From: Eriocheir sinensis
Lineage: Eukaryota > Arthropoda > Malacostraca > Decapoda > Varunidae
Direction: 5' to 3'
NCBI RefSeq assembly: GCF_024679095.1
Contig: NC_066549.1
Coordinates: 4,948,920-5,012,919 of the forward strand
DNA: 64,000 nucleotides
The notes beneath the pieces were generated by a model. That model was not told the origin of the DNA, made no database searches, and saw nothing but the letters and a program-made list of their open reading frames with translations. This document shows, one piece after another, positions 35,401 to 47,400 of this stretch. The position numbers and the translations under genes were made by a program. The first letter of the stretch is position 1; each line of letters opens with the position of its first letter.

Positions 35401-36674
35401 CTCTCATGCTGATATAGCTAAAGTGTTCTTCCAAACATGAAATTTCATCTTAAATATGTGGACAGAAGTGAACAAGAGGGAGAAGGAAATAAACGCACAC
35501 TTGTTGAGGAGCCTGCATCAAGTGGTGAAGTAGAACACAAAGCCAAGCGTGGTCGAAAACAGAAGCGCCTTGACCAGCAGCCAGAGTCAACTGCTGCTGC
35601 CTACCACCTCAGCCTGGAGAACCAGTGCAAAGATGGGGTGAGATTTTTTCTACGTAATTTCTCACTTGCTAGTTCCTTCCTACTCTTTTCCCTCTTCCCA
35701 CTCCCTCTGAATTCCCATCTTTCTTTCATCTTAATTTTGGCTATTACCATAAAGTGATAAGATCCATTAAGCATTCGTCTCAACTTTTGCATCTACTTCA
35801 TCCTGTCGCAACCTCATATCTACAGCTACATAATCTATTACGCTCCTCATGTCTCCCCTTGCCCATGTATACCTGTGATGATATTAACTTGTGCTGGAAG
35901 GTGTTTCCCAAGAACAAACCTCTCTTAGCACAAACATCCACAAGGTATTGTCCATTCTCGTTCACTCCATCCACACCACCAATCTCCCCATTTCCAAGGG
36001 ATGCTACTCACAGCAGACGTGGAAAAAAAATTAAGAACTAAGGTTGAGTGTGTGTCAACCCATCCTTAGTTAGGGTTTGGCATGTCCTTTGGAGAGGTTT
36101 GTTCAGAAAGTGGAAAAGGATCTTTCCTCTCTTGACACCTTAATTCATTAGCTCCTCAAAAGGTTTTCTTCATTGCTATGTGGGTACATGGCATGCTTCC
36201 CAGATGTTGATCCTACTCATAGGGTTGTTTCTGTATGAGACAATCCTGAGTGGAGAGGGGACTCTTGTAACTCATGGCTGTGGCATGTTGATTGATCCTG
36301 CCAAAAAGGGCTTGAAATGTAAAGGACAGCTGCATGTACCATTGGAAGTGGAGGCAACAGGGGAGTGAAGCAGTGCGCCACCTGGTGTATGCTCCCACTA
36401 GTTCGGTATATGAATATGGTCTGCTAGGATATTATTAACCCAGTCTTACTTTAAAAGTTACCCTTTCCCTCAGGAGCAACAGTTGGAACTGGATGGAGAG
36501 CTGGAGCAGCATCAGGTCCATGAAATAATTCAGCAGGAGGATGGGACTATCATGGAGGTGTATTACTACCAGCCACGGGATCAGCTGTATGATACAGACA
36601 ACCGCTACCATGACACTATCATCATTCAGCCAGAGAACATGAAGACTGAACCCACAGTTGATGATTGTCTCTAG
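29572..36674 (+). CDS. CARF-like (calcium-responsive transcription factor) protein
   Basis: Likely nuclear DNA-binding protein. Exons: 29572-29824, 31406-31596, 31827-31934, 33696-33872, 34107-34208, 34487-34699, 34801-34988, 35466-35637 and 36474-36674 (stop TAG). Phases agree at every junction, giving 534 residues. The first exon starts in phase 0 without an ATG, so the 5' end is missing. The signature is the CaRF-type core: FRSLDEVYRCVQLYQE and FIKYNRDKHFG (exon 1), IHYWSNTGKCGVPIEYDG then PFMHVGRWVLMCHQGQD (exon 2), and KKVNCPAEIYITHIMKFPQHK (exon 3), with spaced Cys and His. Exon 8 has a basic stretch (KAKRGRKQKR) that could be a nuclear signal; the C-terminus is acidic and Gln/Tyr-rich. 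The third intron uses a GC donor. Family assignment is by remembered pattern and could be a broader CaRF-domain relative rather than the true orthologue. Confidence 0.7.
32056..32853. mobile_element. piggyBac-like non-autonomous element (TTAA target)
   Basis: Flanked by TTAA at 32052-32055 and 32854-32857. The ends are CCCTAGAACGCTAACC and, at the right, its inverted copy with one change (ggttagtgttctaggg); a second inverted pair, accatgggta/tacccatggt, lies just inside. CCCTAGAA is the typical start of piggyBac termini. It holds no transposase and has long T tracts inside. It sits in the GC-AG intron of the CARF-like gene. Confidence 0.8.
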
Positions 36675-36847
36675 CCCAGGCTCACCCACACCCTTCAACC
36701 CTTCTCTACCAAAGAACAAGGTTAAATTCCTGTAATCAATGATATTCCATAACTGGCCTTACAACTTTTATGTTGGATATTCTTAGTTTTTCTTCTTAAA
36801 AGTAAAGTATATTTTTATTGATCTGAAGCCTCCTGTGGTTTTCATGT

Positions 36848-36937
36848 AATAAAAAAAGAATATATATGCAGGTCTAACAAATGCCTTCTTTTTAGCATAA
36901 TGTTGGTGCTTAAACTATTTCATAAGTAATGAATAAA
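36848..36937 (+). terminator. polyadenylation signals of the CARF-like gene
   Basis: AATAAA at 36848-36853 and again at 36932-36937, about 175 and 260 bp after the stop codon. Confidence 0.6.
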
Positions 36938-37592
36938 GTATACCTGAAAGGAGAAGCATGCACTGCTAGGACATAAGTTAAGCATGTATTTATAGATAAA
37001 TGGGGAACACCTAATATTAACTTTTATTTATTGATGTCAATTTCTCAAAGTTTCTTGAATTATAAACTGACAGCATCAGGAAGTGATGACTCGACTGTTT
37101 GCCGAAGATATTCATAGGATAATTAAATATGAAGGCGCAATACAATTTTATTACAAGCTTCTGTTTTCTCTTCCAGTGTTAAAGCCATTATCACAATCTT
37201 GAGTCACACCTGATTTCCTCATGCAGACACCTGAAAAACAAAAACTTCAGTCAACTAATAAGTAAATTAACATTATTGACAGAGAAAAATAACATTCCTC
37301 ATGGAATAAACTGCAGGAGGCTATTTCAACCATTCATCAAGCAAATAGGGAAACCTGGTATGGTAAGGTTCTGATGGAATCAATGAGACCCTCACTCCCA
37401 AAGACGCGCTCAGAGCAGAAAACAATGGGAGTAGAGTCTCAGTCTGCGTTGTACACTCGCAGAGGTAGCACCCACACGCTTGTCCCCTAGTGCGCGATCT
37501 TTGTTTTCAGCACTACAGTGTGCATTCATTTTGGCTTACGAGTTTTTTGGGTTTGCGAGCAAAGTTCTGGAACGAATTAAGCTAGTAAACCG

Positions 37593-38539
<947 letters not shown>

Positions 38540-38543
38540 TTAA

Positions 38544-38747
38544 CCCCTTCACTCCGGTGACGCCGACGTCAGCGTCCGACAGCGTCACTGTATGGAAAGG
38601 GTTAGTCCTCTTCTAAACCTTTTAAGAGGAAATGGAAGAGGAATTTAGAGGAGGATTGAGAGGTTTAGAAGAGGATGAATCCTCTTCCATTTCCTCTTGA
38701 TCCTTTCCATACAGTGACTCCGACGTCTGCGTCACGGATGGAAAGGG
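38544..38747. mobile_element. short TTAA-flanked foldback MITE
   Basis: TTAA at 38540-38543 and 38748-38751 bound a 204-bp palindromic element starting CCCCTTCACTCCGGTGACGC and ending in an inverted relative (gcgtcacggatggaaaggg). The arms hold repeated agaggaaatggaagagg-type words that also pair. Related pieces lie at 42537-42645 and 52917-52990. TTAA plus CCC ends suggest piggyBac-type mobilisation (inference). Confidence 0.75.
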
Positions 38748-38751
38748 TTAA

Positions 38752-40403
38752 AAAAAGCTAATAGATGGGGAAAAATCGAGATCTTGAAACCAGAAGTCCA
38801 TTGAACCCATGTTATAATTACTTTGCATGACAAAATTTTGGTTAGCAAATGGATTCTCTGGAATGTAATCTGTTCGTAAAGCAAGTTTTGCCTGTATTAA
38901 TTTAACAACGATTTTTTTGTTGAAATTTTATATTTTATGATGTTTCTCACATGAATTAATCTCTAGCTCATTGGAATAAATTACTAGATATCATTTATCA
39001 TAGAGGACATATCTAGTGACCTGTGATACATTCTGTACTGGATGAGTCTGGGGGGGGGGGGGGAGAGAATCTGTTACAACCTTAAAATTTCCTGGAGTTG
39101 GAGTCAGAATTTTTGAAAGCTAACTCCATGTCCCTGCTCAGCAGGAATTTGCTCAAGACTAGGACTACTAGTGTAAAGGGGAGAAGGAAATGTAGGTATA
39201 GTCAGACTCAAACAAAGTCCATTTGGGTGGGGTTTGCACCTCTCCCCAGTGCTGCTGCATCACCCCCAATACATCTCTCTTATGTCAGCCTTTACTATTT
39301 GAAACTGTGTATTAAATTTTTTGTGTATATCAAATAAGGCTATATAGTGATATGAATGTGTTGCTTTATGGGGTAATTGCAATGAATTTTATAAATTTCC
39401 TAACACATGACAAAGTAGCTTTCTGACACTGTCAGTGGATAGTGGTTAAGAACACCATATCACTTCCTCCCCTCCACCCACAGTGGGAGCTACTCTGACT
39501 CATTCTTGTGTGCTCAGCAGTTGACAGAAAAAGCATCTTTATCATGTGAGCAAGTATTTTCTAGACATCTGATAATTCCGGGTAGGTTTGGCAGCACTTT
39601 GGCAAGTGCCCCATGTGGGCCTAGCCCAAAAGGACTTCATAGCTGAGTCTGACTATAGTATAGTGTAAGTTAGACATAGCAACGTCGCCTGGGTGCCTTG
39701 CCACCAAGATACCTTGGAGACAGTCAGTCCCATTCTGTCATATTGCTGATTACATGCACTTTGTACTTGACCACCTTATTGTTACTTCCAGAGGAATATA
39801 AAAATCAAGTTCACCCCCAATATTTCCCTACCCATTTACTGCATATGTGAGTGAACACTTAGTGTGAAATTATTATAATAAATATTGGGTTACTAGGTTC
39901 CTATTTCACAACTTGTAGAAACTTGTCATCTGCTAGTTGTGGTAAGCATGAGATGCATGCTATGCATGCCCATCATAGTTTTGTCTTCTAAAACATTTTT
40001 GCAGTACTGAATCATGGCTGATAACCAACCACCCAAAGCTAAGTGTCAATGCAGTGCTTTATCAATAGATAACATAATGCTAAGGTGGGGTTCTGTTAAC
40101 CTATAGATAGGTGTAATGGGTGAGACAGTTGAACAATCTAGGCTTCAGTGTTTGTTATTTGTCCTAATAGTCACAACACAGTTCAATAAATTTGTTTTAG
40201 GGCTTTTGTAGCAGTTTTCCAGTAAGGGGATAAAGTGGCCATGTGTTTAGTTTTTAACTGAATCAATTTTCATTGTGTTTTTGTGGTCTACGGTAGTGTC
40301 TATTCACTCAAAGTGGATTCCTAGCTCCTACCCAAGTAAGCAAGGGCCCTGCTGATTGGCTGTTGGTGGGTGAGACATCTGAAGCAAGTCACTGTCACTG
40401 TCA
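38752..40403. other. no gene seen
   Basis: Contains a short poly-G run near 39051-39062 and short open frames without recognisable domains. Confidence 0.4.
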
Positions 40404-40411
40404 CCCTACAC

Positions 40412-41133
40412 CAGTGGTTCCCAACCTTTTCTAGTTTGCGGCACCCTTGGCAAGCCTTTCAAAACTTCCCGGCACCCTTATAAGGAAATACATATTTAAA
40501 ATCTCCGTTGTTTTTTTATTATATATATTTTTTTCATTTCGAAATTATTAAATTTTGCTTTTGGTGTTATAAAGCATAGAGAAATTCATTACTAATACTT
40601 CGTAATTAATTACTAAAAAAAAGAAAAAGATGAACAAACGACTCACGAACTCAGCTAGTTAGCAATACATACCAGGTATGTATTGCTAACGAGCTGAGGG
40701 AGGAGGATATGTCATACCTTCTGCTTCCTTTGCGTCACCAATCAGTACTGAGACATTCTGGGCTCTGGCCAGTGGCGACTCGCTGTGCGCCCTGCCCTGT
40801 ACGTGTGTCATACGCGTCAGTCTACAACCCTCACTCCCCTCCCTCCCTCCCACTCTCCCGCCAAGCTGTTCTCTCCAGTGTCCGTACAATTATTACACAG
40901 CAAAATCATATAATTAGTATTGTTCTCCTGGATTGTAATTTTCCATAAGTACAAATTATTATACAAATTCAATGAAAAGTAGCTAAGTTGAAAATTCAAT
41001 CGCTAAATTGTGCAGCAGCAGCAGAAGCAGAGAGAGTGAAGTTAATGCAATTTTTTCCCCTGAATTTTGGCGGCACCCTCAAAAGATCTCACGGCACCCC
41101 TTGGTGCCGCGGCACACCGGTTGGGAATCACTG
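40412..41133. mobile_element. hAT-type non-autonomous transposon
   Basis: 722 bp. Terminal inverted repeats CAGTGGTTCCCAACC (left) and ggttgggaatcactg (right) match in 14 of 15 bases, with subterminal gcggcaccc/ggtgccgc words. It is flanked by a perfect 8-bp target duplication CCCTACAC at 40404-40411 and 41134-41141, the hallmark length for hAT elements. No transposase coding sequence remains inside. Confidence 0.9.
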
Positions 41134-41457
41134 CCCTACACTCTAGCTAAGGTTTAGAAAACTATCAAGTTATACTGCCGTACCTAGCTAATCTGTTATG
41201 CAAAACGATTTTTTTTTTTTTTTCAATTTCTTTAGCCCTTTAACTCCTTTTCAAGAAAACTATTATTTGGCATGTAAATGACACAGGCTTAGATACTTCC
41301 TTATTTATGCATAAATGTAACTTCAATATCAACAGCTCATATCCGACCACATTAGGATCACATTTACTGCACTGGATTCAGTTGACAGGTAAAGCTTGTG
41401 CCAAGTGATTACCGGATACTATGACTTACCGGGCACCTTTGGTGTACACTTCTTCAT

Positions 41458-44400
41458 TTATTCAGAGTCGGAGTCAAGGGAATGGTCCTCTTCCTCAATC
41501 TCGGGCATAGGAAACCGCAAAAGAGCAGCCACCCCTGTCATCTGGTCCAACTCTGAAGCAAAAAAGTGAATGAGCCATCAACCAGCCTACCTCACAGGTC
41601 TCAAAGTAACCCTAATGTCAGTAATCTAGAGGGTACTGCTTGTATGGCTAACATATCTACACAGTCCACCAAAAGTACTGAAAATACCTTGTCAAGTGGT
41701 TCCTTATATTTTTTTGCAGATAAAAAGAGCAAGAAAATTTCAATAAAGACGTGTTAGGCAAGGTGACACTATCTCCAAAAGGATTAATGATCTGCTTAAA
41801 AGACATATTAAAGATATCACAGAGGAGTGGGATAAAGGGAATCAAGATAAACAGTGAGTATTTTAAATCTTGGATTCACAGATGACAGTTTTAGTAAGTG
41901 ACTGCAGGAAACCTATGATGAATGATGAAGGAACTACAGAGTCTGTAACCAGGTCTGCAGATGAATAAGAGGAAAACAACAGCAGCGTTTAATAATTAAC
42001 TGGCAGGAAAACAAATAATGATCAATTTCGTGAGGAGAGAAATATGCTTCTAGGACAAACTGTTTGCTTTAACCCAGCCCAAAGTGAGCAGGGGTGGTGG
42101 GTTTAGTGGGTGTAGGTGATGAAGATGGGAGGGGGTGCATTTTGGGGGGTCCAATAACTCAGGATGAATATTAGAATAGGATGGAGTGGTTTTGCTAAAC
42201 TCAGAAATATCACAAATAGCAACCTGCCACTACGAAGAAAAAAATGGGGAATAAGTGTATCCTACCAGTCATAACATACAGTTCTGCCTCACTTAGGATT
42301 TAATGAGAAAGCTAAAGAGCACACAAAAAGAAATGGAGAGAAAACTGCTGGGTACAATACATATGGAGATGGGCATAGTTGAAGAATATTTATACCACTT
42401 TTTACTGATGAGTTATTTTTACAGATGTTATCAATTGAAGAATTAAATAAGAATTCTCAGAGGAAGTTACTGTCTTCATTACCATGATCACCTTAACTAT
42501 TCAAAGTATGACAAAGCTGAGGTAGAGAAGTTTTAACGTCGGCATCACTGTATGGAAAGGGTTAATCCTCTTCTAAACCTCTTCCATTTCCTCTTAACCC
42601 TTTCTATACTGTGACCCCAACATCTGCATCACCATATGGAAAGGGTTAATAGTGAAATTTGCAGGTGCCTGTCTATGTACCAGTCCCCCTATCCACCACC
42701 ACTACACACATGCACTAACTCCTTCATTCATAACAACACCATACTTGGGTGTCACAAGTGTCCTTTAAATAATTTATTAGTCTAATTTACCTTCCTACCT
42801 CTAAATATCCATTATGACACATGCACCTCAAATTTCTTTTGGAGAATAAAGATTGTAATTAACTTTGTATTTTTTTCTAAATCCCAGCGATGCCAGAATA
42901 CTAATTAATCAATGCCCTATGTGGTGAAAGAAGGTAATGAATGAATACTGAACATTTTACACAGCTTAATGACAAAATGAAGTGAAATATCACAGCAATA
43001 TCTTTACGAGGGAAGGGATGTAATACTCACGTTCCCCAGACACATGTAAGCTGGAGAAAATCCTGACTTCGCCTCCATTTTCTCGCACACTATCAACAAG
43101 CCGTACATAGCGCTGCCTTTCAGGTAAATCTTTGGACCTGTGGAGCCAAACAACATATCACTGGAGGGTAAGGAAGAAGTCACATGGTCACATGTGTACG
43201 GGTGTCTCCTAGAAATCTAACAGTATACCAAACAATCGTTAGTCATTCAATCTATATGTAATAAGATGGATTCAAATTACTCACTAAATAAACTTCCAAC
43301 CATAGTGTAGCACCTTTCCACATGCCTTGCCAAGTAAATGTAACAGCCTCGCTAATAGATAATCCACTGTACATCAATTTTCCTCGAATGCATTCTATTA
43401 AAAAAATTAGGTATACCTTCATTTGTTTTATGTACTTGAGCTACCATTACATTGCATAAGGTATTGAGACATTTTTGTCAGCATTTTCCCCATTCGACAA
43501 ACTATGATAAGGGTTATATGTCCTTTTCACTTTTACATGTATGAATTAAGATAAACATAATTATGAAGGGTTGAATGACTTACCTGAAGAGAGTGTCGGA
43601 TACCAGGAGGGTTTCTATAGCCTGGCTGTCATTAGCACGCTCCACATGCTTGATGCCATAGAAAGCCCGGTCAGGATCAGAGGCCAGTAAGCTCATGAAC
43701 TGCTGTAGTGCCTTGGTCTCGCCAGCCGCCTTGGTGTCGGACAGTCGCATCGCCACTGCAGGGTCCTCCAGCACCTCTGTGATATAGACAAATAAAGAGA
43801 ACTCTAACTACGGGCAAGTATCAGACAAAACTGAAAAGAAATATATGCATATATATGCAAAAATGCATACACACGCAAGCACCTAAACTAGCCAAACAAC
43901 TTTCATCCCTATGCATTTTTTTTTTACAATGAGGGCCAATTTAAAACAGTTAAAGACGTTAGTACTGAATATCTACAAAATATTAAGCTGACACAATCAA
44001 AACTTGTACTTGGTTAAGGAATTAATATGAATCAAATATGAGAAGCCCAATTTCACTGAGCTTTGCATCAGCTTGATGAAAGCACATCAAAAAGAAGTTG
44101 AAGTTGAACTGCTGGCATTTCCCTAAATTAACTTTGTTTTACTAGAAACAAAACGAGAAATGTTTAGGTGAATCATAATTTCATTGAGAATTATCTGTAT
44201 ATAAATAAAATATTATGGTACTTTGCCTTATTGTGCCTTTCTACTTACTCTGGACAGATGAAAACACACCATAGGGGGTGGAAGGTTAGAAAAGTTACCC
44301 TTCTTGGGTACTGACCATTTAAAATGCACTCCTAGCAGGAAGGAAAGACTGACAATAGGCTGAGGTAGAAGAGCTTGACACGGCAGGGAGTCAAGAGTCA

Positions 44401-47400
44401 GTGCAGGATGCACAGTTTTAAAAGACTTGCTAATGTGTGAATTACCCAGTATTTTCACTGTCTTTGTCCATGGTAAGTTTTGAAGAAACTTTTATTTTTC
44501 TCCCCTTACAAGCAACAAGCAGGAAAATAATCCTTAAACCTTTGTCTGTCTCCTTTTGTTACATGCAAGAAAGGAAATTAATGTCACTCTGGTAAAGAGA
44601 ATCCACTGCTACTTGCACTACATGAGATCAAATGATTTTAACAAAAGCTACATTACCTCTAAGGGAATGTTTGAAGCCACTGGAGGAATGCACTAGGACA
44701 AATTTGCTTTTGTTTTCCAAGAGTAATTTGTTGTCAGTTTGTACCGCATTCTGGAAAAAGATCAGTGGCTGCTGCATTATAATGTCAAACATTCATGTCA
44801 TTCATAAGCACAGTCACACACTAAACTTCCTCTACTGATAAACATAAAAAATCCCTTTCCTGACCTAAACAGATAAAGTTAGACAAGCACCTTAACAACA
44901 GTGTAGTTACAGATAAGTACATGCCCACATACCACCAAGCACATTACTGGCATCGGTGGCATACAAAGTTTTACCACTTTCACTCAGCTGTCTGTGGTCT
45001 GCCTCTAACCCATAAAGAAATTGACATAGCTATTTAAACATGCAGTAGGTGGACATATAAATAGACAGGTAAGGGAAAGAGATGATGTTGAAGGATGTAA
45101 AATGAGTGAGTGCAATGAAGGACTTTGGGTTAATTCAAATTAATACTATTTCTTACACCCCCAAATGAAAAAAATAATAAATTTGAGGAAACTTGTTTAT
45201 GGAGAGTGGAGTTCCCCATCACAAGTTCTTACCTTCATCATGTGGTCAAATAGCTGGTCCTTCACAAAGCCTGGAGAAGCAATGACCACTGCTTTCACCA
45301 CATCAAAGTTGAGGTGGCGGAGGATGGCTGTCACCACTTGGTCATAGAACTTGGTGAGTGCCTGCAAAACAAGACTGGTAAGTGCCTGAAAACTTTGATG
45401 GATATATCCAAATGAATGTAATAGTGTACTCGGAGTACGGGGTGCTCTGAACAAGTTGTTTACACTACACAGAGGCAGACCTGACAAGGGGACAGAAGCA
45501 AGACAACAGTGTCAGGGAATGGACCATTCGGCAGCAAATAGAAAGGAATTGCAAGGCTGTATTAGACCCGCATAATCATAAGTTACACAAGTTTTGGTGT
45601 TTGTTGTTTGGTAGGGTAAGGTGACGCTTAATATACTTGACTGTCTGTAATCAATGTGTTGTGCTGTGTTGTTTGATACATGCTGATTTCAGGTGCTTTG
45701 AATCAAGTAAAACGACGGGGTTGTGTGAGTATTCCTGCTCAAGCCACAATGGCGGCCATAACAATGATATTTAAGAAATTTTATTCAGCATGAGCCCTGA
45801 ATTTGGGATACATATTCCATGTTAAACAATCATCTTCTATTCAGCAGGTCTTCCACCAAGTACTCCTGTAAGCATGGCTAAGCATAAAACATCATTGATG
45901 ATGTCAGTAAAAATTAAGCATACTCAACATAGAAAATGACAGCAAAAACGAAATACCAAATTAAAAAAGTGGATCTCAAAATGACATATTTTCCCACCTT
46001 TCGTCCAGCAGTTCCTCAAAATTCAAAAAATATTTTTTGTACTGTGCTGATGTATCCATAATTCCAATATAAAGAGATATCACAATATAAAAAAAGATCC
46101 ACTCAAACAAGAACAGATAAGATAATCACGAGTCTTTTAAGATAGCCTCAAGATGTTAAAGCCTGCATAGTTACCAAAATCAAAGCTGTAAATTTTTAAT
46201 ATAACCAATGAGAAGCACCAAACCTCAGACCATTTATGAAATTTTTCTTCAAGTAAATGTTATACAAAGGACCATGCTTTTCTAAAATGAGGATAGAAAG
46301 ATAACCAAAAGTTGTAAATACTAATTCAACTCCAGACATGTTGATTTTTTCCACTTGAAAGAGTTACTCACATAGAGGACAAAAATTGGAAGAGGGACTT
46401 TGATTGGTTACCAAAGAAAAGGATGAAAATGTAAAGAATACTGGCTAAATCTTGTAACAGTAAAATGCACAGTATAGGGATAAGCTTGGATAGGTCTTGT
46501 GCAGCAAGATTGCAGGTGGGCAGGAGTTCAAAGTTCAAAGTGCATTAAGCTAGCAATACATGACTGCCACCTCCATGCAAAAAACAAAGCTGGGTGACAG
46601 GTGAGTAAAGAAAACAGTGAAGATCTACACTGAGAAGCTTACAGAACAATTGTTATCCTCACCTTCTTCCTTTGGGTGTCATCAGCCTTTCCTTTCTTCG
46701 GTATGTTGTAAACAATCTTGGCACGGTCAACAGTCATGGCAGAAGTTATCAGGCAAACAAAGGCAAGTCCCTCTTGCATCACCACTGCAGCCAGGTCTGC
46801 GTGCTGTAAGCCGCAGGAAGGTGCAAGCATGACTAACAACAATCTGACTGATAATAACACATTCCTTCACTACCAAATACAAGCATCAGTCATTTACAAA
46901 TGACTAAGTCTTCAACCATAATATATTTCATAATTTTTGTCACATCATTTTGACATCATTAACATCGACAGCCACCCTCAAAACAGGATGGTGGACACCT
47001 AACCTTAATCACATGTGTATATGAAAGCAAGAGGCATAAAGTTTGCTGTTTAATGCGCTGCACAATTTCAAACTGCTTGTGACCTGTGGATGTTACCAAT
47101 GGGGCTATGGCAATATGTTAGCTGCCAGTTTAATGAATTTACCATAGGACAAATACACATCGAGATAATGAGCTGTATAAGAGGTACATGTGTGTCAGGA
47201 TGGGATACAGAAATAAAAATAAATTTAGTATGGGTATCACAATAGAGGGAATGGATTGTGGAATGACTGAAATGGTGAACCATGATGCTCTGGGATGGTT
47301 TACATAAGAACATAGGGAAACTGCAAGAGGCCGGGTGGCCTACACAGGGCAGCTCCAGAATCCACCCCACTACTCACGATGAGTGAGGTGTAGTCACAAG

